From NCBI GenBank assembly GCA_947629545.1, contig CANREE010000004.1:1-55716 (forward strand): a stretch of 55,716 nt of DNA, read 5' to 3'. Of the stretch, positions 17,995 through 26,205 are shown in pieces. The notes under the pieces were generated by a model. It saw only the letters and a list, made by a program, of their open reading frames with translations, was not told where the DNA came from and did no database searches. The position numbers and the translations under genes were made by a program. Source of the DNA: an uncultured Lachnospiraceae bacterium. GTDB lineage: Bacteria > Bacillota > Clostridia > Lachnospirales > Lachnospiraceae. Within the stretch, counting starts at the first letter, position 1. Each line of letters begins with the position of its first letter.

Positions 17995-19773
17995 ATGCCT
18001 GGAAGAGGAGATCGGGGCGGCAAAAAAGAGAAGCCCAGAGACGCGAAGAAATCGCTTCGCCGTATTCTTTCTTACCTGAATGACTACCGGTGGCCGGTGA
18101 TCGTGCTGACTCTCTGCGCCTTCATCAGCAATTTCGGCAACCTTCTCGGGCCGAATTTCGCCGGAAAAGCCATTCATGCGGCCGGCGCGGGCGCGGGAAA
18201 GGTGGATTTCGACGTGGTATTTTTCTATGGGAAATGCATGCTGGCGGCCTATCTGGCCAGCGGCCTTCTCACGTTTTTCATCAATATCGGTATGATGCGG
18301 GTCAGCCGCAATGTGGTCCGTAAGATGCGCAAGGACGTGTTCGACAAACTGATGACCCTGCCGGTCGGGTTCTTCGACCGGAACCAGGCGGGCGACATCA
18401 TCAGCCGCGTCAGCTACGATATTGATGTGGTGGGCACCAGTCTGGCAACGGACGTGGTGCAGATCATCACCAGCGTCGTCACGGTCGTGGGATCCTTTCT
18501 CATGATGTGCGCCATTTCCCTGCCCCTTGTGGTTTGTATGCTGGTGACGATCCCCATGGCGATCTACTACACCAGATACATGGGCCGCAGGACCAGGCCC
18601 CTGTATTCGAAGCGCAGCGCCGCTTACGGCCGCATGAACGGCTTCGTGGAGGAAATGTTCACCGGACAGAAGACGATTCTGGCTTACGCCTATGAGGACG
18701 GCGTCTGCGGGGAGTTCAGCGAAATCAACCATGCGGCGGCCGACGCCTACCGGGATGCAGATACATTGGGTATGACCATGGGCCCGACCGTCGGGTTTAT
18801 TAATAATCTGGGCCTGTCGCTGATCGGCCTGGTGGGCGCGCTGTTCTATCTGTGGGGCGTTGTGGATCTGGGGCAGATTTCCTCCTTCGTGCTGTATTCG
18901 AGGAAATTTTCCGGCCCGATCAACGAGATCGCCAACATCATCAATGAGATCTACTCGGCCCTGGCCGCGGCGGAGCGGGTATTCCGCCTGCTGGACGAGC
19001 CGGAGGAGATTCAGGATATCTATAACGCCAGGGTGCTTTCGGAGGTGGAAGGCGATGTGGAGGCGAAGCATGTATCCTTCGGCTATGTGCCGGGCAGGAC
19101 GATCCTTCACGACCTGAACCTGAAGGCCAATCCGGGGCAGACCATCGCCATCGTTGGACCTACCGGCGCCGGCAAGACGACGATCATCAACCTGCTGATG
19201 CGCTTCTACGACGTGGACGAGGGCGCGATCTATGTTGACGGTAATGAGATCCGTACCGTGACCCGCGACAGCTTGCGGCGGACCTACGCGATGGTGCTGC
19301 AGGATACCTGGGTGTTCCGCGGAACCATTTACGACAATATCGCCTACGGCAAGGAAGGCGCCTCGATGGAGGAAGTGATCGCCGCGGCCAAGGCGGCCCG
19401 CATTCACAGCTACGTGATGCGTCTGCCCGACGGTTACCAGACCGTGATCAGCGAGGACGGCGGCAATATCAGCAAGGGCCAGAAGCAGCTTCTGACCATC
19501 GCCCGGGCGATGCTCTATAATACCCACATGCTGATTCTGGACGAGGCCACCAGCAACGTAGATACGTCCACGGAGCGGCAGGTGCAGCAGGCCATGCGGC
19601 GGCTGATGGCGGGCAAGACCTGCTTCGTCATCGCCCATCGTCTGTCCACGATCCAGAACGCGGACCGGATCCTGGTGGTGGACCACGGCGACGTGGTGGA
19701 GCAGGGAACCCACGAGGAGCTGATGGTGCAGAAGGGGTTCTATTATAAGCTGTATGCGTCGCAGTTTGAGTAG
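17995..19773 (+). CDS. ABC exporter, second half-transporter
   Basis: Partner half-transporter of 593 residues with a basic N-terminal tail, six transmembrane helices and an ATPase domain. Walker A is GPTGAGKTT and Walker B is LILDEATSNVD with an intact catalytic glutamate, but the signature reads ISKGQKQLL instead of LSGGQ. This is the mirror of its partner: the active ATP site would combine this Walker pair with the partner's LSGGQ. AAGGAGG at 17980-17986 places the start at ATG 17995 rather than GTG 17989. The 3' end is imperfectly duplicated just downstream. Confidence 0.92.
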   Translation: MPGRGDRGGKKEKPRDAKKSLRRILSYLNDYRWPVIVLTLCAFISNFGNLLGPNFAGKAIHAAGAGAGKVDFDVVFFYGKCMLAAYLASGLLTFFINIGMMRVSRNVVRKMRKDVFDKLMTLPVGFFDRNQAGDIISRVSYDIDVVGTSLATDVVQIITSVVTVVGSFLMMCAISLPLVVCMLVTIPMAIYYTRYMGRRTRPLYSKRSAAYGRMNGFVEEMFTGQKTILAYAYEDGVCGEFSEINHAAADAYRDADTLGMTMGPTVGFINNLGLSLIGLVGALFYLWGVVDLGQISSFVLYSRKFSGPINEIANIINEIYSALAAAERVFRLLDEPEEIQDIYNARVLSEVEGDVEAKHVSFGYVPGRTILHDLNLKANPGQTIAIVGPTGAGKTTIINLLMRFYDVDEGAIYVDGNEIRTVTRDSLRRTYAMVLQDTWVFRGTIYDNIAYGKEGASMEEVIAAAKAARIHSYVMRLPDGYQTVISEDGGNISKGQKQLLTIARAMLYNTHMLILDEATSNVDTSTERQVQQAMRRLMAGKTCFVIAHRLSTIQNADRILVVDHGDVVEQGTHEELMVQKGFYYKLYASQFE

Positions 19774-19873
19774 AGTGTCTGCGGAGGGGGAACATAAGTT
19801 GCATGACTTCGCGGTTTGAGCAGAATATCTGTGAGGCGGAAACTGGTTATAAAGCGTAGACTGCGAGGCGGAA
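19752..19873 (+). repeat. Imperfect tandem duplication of the ABC gene's 3' end
   Basis: The stretch at 19752-19793, which includes the last codons and stop, recurs with about ten differences at 19800-19843 (GCAGTTTGAG versus GCGGTTTGAG, GTGTCTG versus ATATCTG, GGGGGAAC versus GGCGGAAAC). A third partial copy (CTGCGAGGCGGAA) lies at 19861-19873. Confidence 0.6.
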
Positions 19874-19930
19874 GTCAGGGCTGTCCGGATGAGCAGAATG
19901 GCAGAAGAGCAGGGGACGGAGGGAAAGACA

Positions 19931-20842
19931 GTGGCTGATGTGATTGAAATCCGGGATCTTTCCGGGCCGGAACTGACAGTGTACAACTGCCGCTCGGAGG
20001 TGCAGCTTCTGCGGTATTATGAGCCGCAGCCGGGAATCTTCATCGCGGAAAGTCCGAAGGTGATCATGCGAGCGCTTGACGCAGGATATGAACCGGTGTC
20101 GCTTTTGGCGGAGCGGAGACTGCTGGGGAAAGCGGAAGGATGCCGGGATGATGCATTTGATATGTCTGCGGGGGATGGACCGCTGAATTCTGTTGCTGAT
20201 GCTGCTGATGAGGATCAGGCGGCCCTGCTTCATGAAATTCTGCGCCGCTGTGGGAGTGCGCCGGTTTATATCGCGGGGCTGGATACGTTGACGCAGATCA
20301 CGGGCTTCTATCTAACCCAGGGTGTGCTCTGCGCCATGCGGAGAAGACAACTGCCTTCGGTAGAGAAAGTCTGCGCCGGAGCCAGGCATATCGCCGTTCT
20401 TGAGGATGTGACCAATCAGACGAATATTGGCGCGGTGTTCCGCAGCGCGGCGGCGCTTGGATTCGACGCGGTGCTGCTTACAGGAGACTGTTGCGATCCG
20501 CTGTATCGGCGGTCGATTCGGGTGAGCATGGGGACGGTGTTTCAGATTCCGTGGACGTATATAGATGATATGGATTACGTATCCCGCCTGCAGAATATGG
20601 GCTTCGTTGCAGCCGCCATGGCTCTGCGGGAGGATTCCGTGCGGATCGACGACCCGCGCCTTCTGGCGGAAGAAAAGATCGCTGTCATACTCGGCAATGA
20701 GGGGAGCGGCCTCAGGAGCAGTACGATTCGCGCCTGCGATTACACGATCCGGATCCCGATGTCCCACGGCGTCGACTCCCTGAATGTAGCCGCGGCTGGC
20801 GCGGTGGCGTTCTGGCAGCTGGGGCGGAAGGGAATGGAATAA
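19931..20842 (+). CDS. TrmH/SpoU-family RNA methyltransferase
   Basis: Predicted 2'-O-ribose methyltransferase for tRNA or rRNA. The three SPOUT motifs are present: NIGAVFRSAAALGF, ILGNEGSGL, and IPMSHGVDSLNVAAAGAVAFWQ. The N-terminal part (PGIFIAESPKVIMRALDAGYEPVSLL) is the substrate-binding domain of the clostridial subgroup. The frame is open from ATG 19889, but the family start corresponds to GTG 19931, preceded by GGAGGG with a seven-base gap, so I prefer that (303 residues). The exact target nucleotide cannot be told from sequence. Confidence 0.87.
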   Translation: MADVIEIRDLSGPELTVYNCRSEVQLLRYYEPQPGIFIAESPKVIMRALDAGYEPVSLLAERRLLGKAEGCRDDAFDMSAGDGPLNSVADAADEDQAALLHEILRRCGSAPVYIAGLDTLTQITGFYLTQGVLCAMRRRQLPSVEKVCAGARHIAVLEDVTNQTNIGAVFRSAAALGFDAVLLTGDCCDPLYRRSIRVSMGTVFQIPWTYIDDMDYVSRLQNMGFVAAAMALREDSVRIDDPRLLAEEKIAVILGNEGSGLRSSTIRACDYTIRIPMSHGVDSLNVAAAGAVAFWQLGRKGME

Positions 20843-21178
20843 GAGAAGGAAGAGCAGAACGATGGTACCAACATGAATTCGCCTGATGCAATACCATAAG
20901 CAAAGACAAAACTGCAGCGTTGTTGGGGCAAGGGAGTTTTCGGTTGATACGCTTGAAAATGTAAGAAGATTTTACTTGAATTATTAGGACTGGATTTCCG
21001 AAACACTGCTTCGGAAATTCGCTGAGGAAGAATTCGAAACACTGCTTCGGGTTTCCGGCACATTCGTTTCATTCACGTTGTCGTGGTCGCATTATTTTCT
21101 GTTCATGCGGATCAAAAATCCTGTATGAACGATTGCCACTCAGTCGGAACGAGGAAGATGAGCGGAAGGGAAGCGTTA
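20843..21178. other. Gene-poor AT-rich spacer with two hairpins sharing an ACACTGC loop
   Basis: No gene is supported here. Hairpin 1: TTTCCGAA (20995-21002) and TTCGGAAA (21010-21017) around ACACTGC. Hairpin 2: CGAA (21035-21038) and TTCG (21046-21049) around the same ACACTGC, with GGAA and TTCC further out. The open frame from 21083 into the next gene has no family support in its first 32 codons. Base composition is lower in GC than on either side. Confidence 0.6.
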
Positions 21179-21727
21179 ATGAAAACACTAATATTGAATG
21201 GGTCGCCAAGAGCAAATGGAAACACGGCATCACTTGTTGAAAAATTGGTAAATGCTCTGGAAGGTGACAGTCATATCGTAAATGCATATAGATGTAATAT
21301 CTCGCCGTGCATTGATTGCAGATTTTGCTGGGAAAATGACAGTTGCGCAATTCACGATGAAATGCAGGAGGTATATTCGTATATACAGATATGCGACAAT
21401 ATCGTAATAGCTTCCCCCATCTATTTTTCAGAATTAACAGGCCGATTGTTAGATGTAGGAAGCAGATTGCAGAGATATTTTTGTGCCCGTTTCTTCAGAA
21501 ATGAGATCCCTGTCCCCAAATCGAAAAAGGGAGCGGTTATACTTGTGGGAGGCGGGGACGGACACATAGAAAAACCATATGAAACTGCTTGTACTTTGCT
21601 GCATCATATGAACTGTTATAACATTTATGATGTTGTGTACAGTCATAATACTAATAAAAGATCCGCCGTTCACGACAAAAACATTCTTTGTGGAATAAAC
21701 AGCATCGCGCGGTTCTTTAGCAGTTAA
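21179..21727 (+). CDS. Flavodoxin-like NAD(P)H-dependent FMN reductase
   Basis: Small flavoprotein of 182 residues. It starts MKTLILNGSPRANGNTASL, where GSPRxxGNT is the FMN phosphate-binding loop of the NADPH-dependent FMN reductase family. CIDCRFCWEND carries cysteines often seen in the iron-sulfur-flavoprotein-like members, and IVIASPIYFSELTGRL is the flavin isoalloxazine loop. The donor and acceptor are unknown. The start at ATG 21179 is chosen by family alignment, with GGAAGGGAAG upstream. The gene is visibly more AT-rich than its neighbours and stands alone between long spacers, suggesting acquisition. Confidence 0.85.
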   Translation: MKTLILNGSPRANGNTASLVEKLVNALEGDSHIVNAYRCNISPCIDCRFCWENDSCAIHDEMQEVYSYIQICDNIVIASPIYFSELTGRLLDVGSRLQRYFCARFFRNEIPVPKSKKGAVILVGGGDGHIEKPYETACTLLHHMNCYNIYDVVYSHNTNKRSAVHDKNILCGINSIARFFSS

Positions 21728-22061
21728 GGATTTCCGGTTTAACGAAAAGAGTAACCCAAAGCTCCTAATCGCCGATGTGGTATGGAAATACGAATCGTAT
21801 CAAAATGACAAAGAACATAGATCCCTGGTTCTGGTGTGCAGATTTTCTGTTGAACACATTGTACCATCCTAGTCCAGAAAAGAAAAGCTTGGAATCTCGT
21901 TTAAAATCAAGCACTCTCGGCTTGCTGTTTACCCCTATGAAATTTCATTAAATGAGATCATATTTTACATTTACATATTGACAATATGATATTAAAATGA
22001 TATCATACAAATATCAATACAGAAAATACTCACCACAGTACACAGAATGGAGGCAAAGATC
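21728..22061. other. AT-rich spacer upstream of the SPFH gene
   Basis: A 48-codon open frame (21805-21951, MTKNIDPWFWCADF...) has no recognisable family and no ribosome binding site, so it may be a remnant. The 3' part holds the promoter and dyad listed separately. Nothing else was identified. Confidence 0.5.
21978..22016 (+). promoter_or_regulatory. Promoter of the SPFH operon with an overlapping 30-base dyad operator
   Basis: TTGACA (21978-21983), 17 bases, TATCAT (22001-22006). Overlaid on it is a symmetric array: TGATAT (21987-21992), TAAAA, the palindrome TGATATCA (21998-22005), TACAA, ATATCA (22011-22016). The -10 box lies inside the central palindrome, so a bound protein would block transcription. 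The adjacent ribbon-helix-helix gene is the obvious candidate repressor (inference). Confidence 0.75.
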
Positions 22062-23099
22062 ATGAAGGAGAAAGTATTAAACGGCAATCGGAACGGCATG
22101 CAGATGCTCCTGCTTTTCGGCCTGCTTTACATCGCGGCGGTCGTGACGATCGTGATTGGCGGGATGCAGCTGGATCACGGCTCGAAGACACTTGGGGCGG
22201 TTCTGCTGAGCGTGGGCATCTTCTGGGCGGCAGTGGGATGGATCCCCTTCTGCGGTCTGACGGTCATTAAGCCGCAGGAGGCGGTGGTGCTGACGTTGTT
22301 CGGCAACTATGTGGGGACGCTTAAGGAGCCGGGATTCTATTTTGTTAATCCCTTCTGTTCCGCGGTGAATCCCGCGGCGAAGACAAGGCTCAGACAGAGC
22401 GGCGATGTGGACGGCGACGGGGGAAAATCCATGTCCCTGATCGTGGCGGGGAATTCGTCCGGCACAGGCTTGTCCGAGTCGCCGAGCAAGAAGATTTCCC
22501 TTAAGATCATGACGCTGAACAATAACCGTCAGAAGATTAACGACTGTCTGGGCAACCCGATCGAGATCGGCATCGCGGTCATGTGGCGGGTAGTGGATAC
22601 GGCGAAGGCCGTGTTTGTGGTGGACAATTACAAGGAGTATCTGTCGCTCCAGTGCGACAGCGCCCTGCGCAATATCGTCCGCATTTATCCTTACGACGTG
22701 GCGCCCGGCGTGGATACCACCGGCGACGGCGTGGCCGACGAGGGGAGTCTGCGCGGCTCCAGTGAGATCGTGGCGGCCCGCATCCGGGACGAGATCCAGG
22801 AGAAGGTGAAAGAGGCCGGCATCGAGATCATCGAGGCCCGGATCACTTATCTTGCCTACGCGCCGGAGATCGCGGCGGTCATGCTGCAGCGGCAGCAGGC
22901 TTCGGCCATCATCGACGCCCGGAAGATGATCGTGGATGGCGCCGTGGGCATGGTGGAGATGGCTTTGGAGCAGTTAAGCAAGAAGCAGGTAGTGGAGCTG
23001 GACGAGGAGCGCAAGGCGGCTATGGTCTCCAATCTGCTGGTTGTTCTCTGCGGCAACCGGGACGCCCAGCCCATCGTGAATTCGGGCAGTCTCTACTGA
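22062..23099 (+). CDS. SPFH/Band 7 domain membrane protein
   Basis: Membrane scaffold-type protein of 345 residues. Two hydrophobic helices lie at about 13-36 and 42-62. They are followed by an SPFH domain ([35 protein letters not shown], then [21 protein letters not shown]) and a helical C-terminus ([26 protein letters not shown]). Relatives form large ring or cage assemblies on membranes. GGAGG at 22049-22053 lies eight bases before ATG 22062, so that start is chosen over ATG 22047, which overlaps the site itself. The RHH gene follows after one base, so the two are one operon under the dyad promoter. Confidence 0.9.
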   Translation: MKEKVLNGNRNGMQMLLLFGLLYIAAVVTIVIGGMQLDHGSKTLGAVLLSVGIFWAAVGWIPFCGLTVIKPQEAVVLTLFGNYVGTLKEPGFYFVNPFCSAVNPAAKTRLRQSGDVDGDGGKSMSLIVAGNSSGTGLSESPSKKISLKIMTLNNNRQKINDCLGNPIEIGIAVMWRVVDTAKAVFVVDNYKEYLSLQCDSALRNIVRIYPYDVAPGVDTTGDGVADEGSLRGSSEIVAARIRDEIQEKVKEAGIEIIEARITYLAYAPEIAAVMLQRQQASAIIDARKMIVDGAVGMVEMALEQLSKKQVVELDEERKAAMVSNLLVVLCGNRDAQPIVNSGSLY

Positions 23100-23100
23100 T

Positions 23101-23304
23101 ATGGCGGATAACCAGAAGAAGCAGATCCCGCTGCGCCTGTCGGCTAAACTCTACGACGCCATCGCCGCCTGGGCGGAGGACGATTTCCGGTCGGTCAACG
23201 GCCAGATCGAATATTTGCTGACCGAATGCGTGCGGCAGCGGAAGAAGAACGGGAAATACGTATCCGAGCATCTGGATGAGCCGCCGGAGCTGGATATTGA
23301 ATGA
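23101..23304 (+). CDS. Ribbon-helix-helix (Arc-type) DNA-binding protein
   Basis: Small protein of 67 residues. [40 protein letters not shown] matches the Arc/MetJ fold: a short strand (IPLRL), helix A, a turn (RSVNGQ) and helix B. Such proteins bind DNA as dimers at spaced half-sites. It is co-transcribed with the SPFH gene and overlaps the following frame only marginally. The arrayed TGATAT half-sites at 21987-22016 suit autoregulation by this protein. No toxin-like partner is seen, so I do not call it an antitoxin. Confidence 0.82.
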   Translation: MADNQKKQIPLRLSAKLYDAIAAWAEDDFRSVNGQIEYLLTECVRQRKKNGKYVSEHLDEPPELDIE

Positions 23305-23360
23305 TTGCGGGTATGCGGGAAGAATGCAATTGTGGGTACCCGGAGAGAGGAAGTACGCTC

Positions 23361-24107
23361 ATGACGCGCGAGGAAGTATTGACCTACGTGAAGGAACAAT
23401 ATGATACCGAACCGGATTATCCGTGGCGCGGCGACCCAGACAGCGCCGTCCTGCGCCATGGGGACAGCCGCAAATGGTACGGGCTCCTGATGTATGTGAG
23501 CCGCCGCAGGCTGGGGCTTGCGGATCCGGAGCCGGCGGACATCCTGAATCTGAAATGCGATCCGGCCATGGGAGACATCCTGCGGGCGGAGCCCGGCATT
23601 TTCCCGGCCTACCATATGAGCCATACGGAGTGGATCTCTGTTCTTTTAGACGGAACCGTTCCGCGGGACCGGGTTTTGGATCTGATCGACATAAGCTACG
23701 CGATCACGGCTTCGAAGAAGAAAAAGGAGCGGCTGCGCGGCCCGGTGGACTGGATCATCCCGGCCAATCCGAAATATTACGATGTAGAGGCCGGATTTCA
23801 GGAGAATCCCGTGATGGAGTGGAAACAGACTGCCGATATCAGGGCGGGCGATACGATTTACATGTACATGGCCGCCCCAGTCTGCGCGGTTCTCTATAAA
23901 TGCAGAGCCGTGGAAGTGAATCTTCCGTATCATTACGAGGATGAGAACCTGACGATCAAAAAGGCCATGAAGATCGAGCTTCTGGAGCGCTACGCGCCGG
24001 ACCGCTTCACCCGCGAGTTTCTGCGGGGGTTCGGCGTCTACGCGGTCCGCAGCCAGCGGAAGATCCCGCATAGTCTGAGCTGTGAGATGAGCGGGCAGCC
24101 TTCTTAA
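23361..24107 (+). CDS. MmcQ/YjbR-family protein with a PUA/EVE-like C-terminal domain
   Basis: 248 residues. The first ~115 residues (MTREEVLTYVKEQYDTEPDYPWRGDPDSAVLRH... KWYGLLMYVSRRRLG) are the MmcQ/YjbR fold, named for a DNA-binding-like structure of uncertain role. The rest (VDWIIPANPKYYDVEAGFQEN... WKQTADIRAGDTIYMYMAAPVCAVLYKCRAVEV) resembles EVE/ASCH-type PUA domains that read modified bases. The start at 23361 is preceded by AGGAAG with a seven-base gap. A frame to 23301 exists but lacks support. Its 3' end overlaps the convergent kinase gene by four bases. Confidence 0.75.
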   Translation: MTREEVLTYVKEQYDTEPDYPWRGDPDSAVLRHGDSRKWYGLLMYVSRRRLGLADPEPADILNLKCDPAMGDILRAEPGIFPAYHMSHTEWISVLLDGTVPRDRVLDLIDISYAITASKKKKERLRGPVDWIIPANPKYYDVEAGFQENPVMEWKQTADIRAGDTIYMYMAAPVCAVLYKCRAVEVNLPYHYEDENLTIKKAMKIELLERYAPDRFTREFLRGFGVYAVRSQRKIPHSLSCEMSGQPS

Positions 24108-26146
24108 AAGAGAAATTCATTGTCCGGATAGATCCGGTCGATCTCCTCGCGCTGCTCGGGCGAGCAGACAATGTTGTTCAGCCGCGGGAGCCGGTCGAGC
24201 CCCTGATAGTTTATGACGTCAGCCCCGTGTATCTCCAGCCTGGTCAGGTTGGGAATGGCGTCAAGATTTGAGAAATCATTGATTTTCATACCTGCCAGCG
24301 CGATATGCCACACGCGCGGCAGGTTATTATTTTCTCCCATTTCGAATAACGACTCACCGTCTCCCCAGATACCCAGGTATTCCAGATTCTCCAGCCCCTG
24401 AATGTCTTCCAGCTTCAGGTTGTGGGAATAGTAGAAGGTGAGGGAGGTCAGCGGCAGGCCGTTCAGCTCGCTTAAGATATTGCTGTCCAGCCGCTTCAGG
24501 AACAGGGAGTAGAGGTTGGGCAGGGCGCGAAGCTCGCTGTAGTCCGTAAGCTCGATCAGAGACACATCCAGGGTGACGACAGGACCGCCCGCCAGTTCCC
24601 GGATGGAAGTGATACCCCCGCAGTTGCTGATATTCAGCTCGTTCAGATTCGGCAGCGTGGCGACGGAAGCGAGGTTTGTGATCGGCAGATCCGGAATCAT
24701 CAGCGTCCGGATGCTGGGATTGTTCTCCAGCGGTGAAAGATCCGTAAGCGGATTGTAGCCGAGGCCCAGGTAGGAGATCCGCGTACCCTCAAGCAGGGAG
24801 ATATCGTCGATATTCTGGTTATAAAGGCATAAGGTGTGCAGGGAAGGCATATGCACGATGTCTTCCAGCGAGGAAATGGGGCCGCTCTGCAGGAATTTTC
24901 CGCTTTCCTGCGTCCATTCGTCGTAGAACCTGGGGGTATCTCCCCTGAGCCACAGATAGCTGTCATCTACATAGATCTCCAGCCCCATAATATGGATCGA
25001 CGTGATTTGGGCCAGTTCGCCCAGCGTCAGGTCCCTGTCCCAGACCTGCAGCTGCCTGCGGACCGCCTCCTCGATCAGCGGTTCTGTAAAATGGTAGATC
25101 TGGTTCGGATCCGCATCCGCCGCGTCTGTCGTCAGCGGGTCGCCGGAAAGGGCGTCTGCCTGTCCGGAACCGGGCAGCCGAAGGCCGCCGTTTTGCGCGG
25201 AATACAGGATCAAAACAGAGAGTACCAGCACGGCCGCGGCAGGCAGCGCGGCGAGCCAGGCAGGGATCCGTCGTCTCCAGAAAGGAACAGAGTTGTTCCC
25301 AGCGCGGTCCTGCTCCTGCCGCAGAAAGGAATACTGCGCCTCCAGAAGATCCTTCTGGAACTCCTGCACGGACTGGTAGCGTTTATCCGGGTCGAAGCGG
25401 GTAGCCTTTTCAATGATCGGGCGCAGCTGGGCATCGGTCTCGCCGAGGCATTGCTCCGTCGTCTGATACTCGCCGGTCAGACAGTAGAGCAGAAGGATGC
25501 CCAGGGAATAAACGTCGCTCCGCGCGTCGGTCCTCTTAAAGCCGAACTGTTCCGGGGGCGCCGTAAGCTGTGTGCCCATGACCAGGGTGTCGCTGTCCTT
25601 GCTGGTGTCAAAATGTCTGGAAATGCCCAGGTCGATGAAATGGCAGACGCCTTTCGCGTCCACGACTACGTTCTGCGGTTTGATATCCCGGTGGATAATG
25701 CTGGGCTTCATGGAATGGAGAAACGACAGAAGCTCGGTCAGCTGGATCATATAGTGGAAGACCTGCCGTATGGGCAGCCCCGGTTTTTCTTTGCAGGATT
25801 CGCATAATTCTTCCAGCGTGCTGCCCGGAATATAGCTGCGCAGGTACCACGCGCGTTCTTCCCCGGTCCGGAAGCGGCAGATCACGGGAAAGGTATCCGC
25901 CAGCTCCCTGCGCGGCGAGTTGTGGATATCCTGCAGGATCGCCTGTTCATTTGCAAGGATCCGCATGGAAACTGGGTCGGAGGCAGTCTTAAAGATCATC
26001 TGCCGCCCGCTGTCTTTTTCGGCCACCAGGTAGGTTGCGTAGCCGTCCTCCCGCCGGAGGCAGGAGCAGACGCGGTACTGTCCTTTCAGATCTTCCGGCA
26101 GCTCCGTTTCATAGGATGGTTCTTCAAATTTCGGTATATCTGACAT
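24104..26146 (-). CDS. Membrane serine/threonine protein kinase with leucine-rich repeats
   Basis: 680 residues. The kinase domain is about 20-275, with probable ATP lysine K53 (MIFKTAS), αC glutamate in ANEQAIL, catalytic loop HRDIKPQN (H151), IDLG in place of DFG, and APPEQFG activation segment. The glycine-rich loop is degenerate. A membrane helix (WLAALPAAAVLVLSVLILYSA) sits near 293-315. A linker and an external region of SDS22/internalin-like leucine-rich repeats follow from about 400 to the end (NLNELNISNC, NLYSLFLKRL, NLTRLEIHG). The layout suggests an outside sensor and inside kinase. It is transcribed after the HTH gene and diverges from the Hsp70/AAA run. No phosphatase gene is adjacent. 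Confidence 0.9.
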   Translation of the reverse strand: MSDIPKFEEPSYETELPEDLKGQYRVCSCLRREDGYATYLVAEKDSGRQMIFKTASDPVSMRILANEQAILQDIHNSPRRELADTFPVICRFRTGEERAWYLRSYIPGSTLEELCESCKEKPGLPIRQVFHYMIQLTELLSFLHSMKPSIIHRDIKPQNVVVDAKGVCHFIDLGISRHFDTSKDSDTLVMGTQLTAPPEQFGFKRTDARSDVYSLGILLLYCLTGEYQTTEQCLGETDAQLRPIIEKATRFDPDKRYQSVQEFQKDLLEAQYSFLRQEQDRAGNNSVPFWRRRIPAWLAALPAAAVLVLSVLILYSAQNGGLRLPGSGQADALSGDPLTTDAADADPNQIYHFTEPLIEEAVRRQLQVWDRDLTLGELAQITSIHIMGLEIYVDDSYLWLRGDTPRFYDEWTQESGKFLQSGPISSLEDIVHMPSLHTLCLYNQNIDDISLLEGTRISYLGLGYNPLTDLSPLENNPSIRTLMIPDLPITNLASVATLPNLNELNISNCGGITSIRELAGGPVVTLDVSLIELTDYSELRALPNLYSLFLKRLDSNILSELNGLPLTSLTFYYSHNLKLEDIQGLENLEYLGIWGDGESLFEMGENNNLPRVWHIALAGMKINDFSNLDAIPNLTRLEIHGADVINYQGLDRLPRLNNIVCSPEQREEIDRIYPDNEFLF

Positions 26147-26205
26147 ACAATCTCAATCTCCTGTTGCCGTACCGGCAGATCGCATCCGCCGCGTCCCGGC
26201 GCGCC

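Noticed and set aside
16732-19986. Open frame of 1084 codons on the minus strand across the ABC exporter genes
   Set aside because: It is the antisense shadow of two GC-rich genes with full ABC motifs on the plus strand. Its translation is low-complexity (His/Arg/Gln-rich) with no domain, and it has no ribosome binding site.
21805-21951. 48-codon open frame in the AT-rich spacer before the SPFH gene
   Set aside because: No ribosome binding site, no recognisable family, and short enough to arise by chance. Noted only as a possible remnant.
23101-23304. RHH protein as the antitoxin of a toxin-antitoxin pair
   Set aside because: Its operon partner is a 345-residue SPFH membrane protein, not a toxin, and the next gene has its own ribosome binding site and an MmcQ fold.
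24836-25807. 323-codon plus-strand frame opposite the LRR kinase
   Set aside because: Antisense to the kinase, whose HRDIKPQN and LRR motifs prove the minus-strand frame. The plus translation has no domain.
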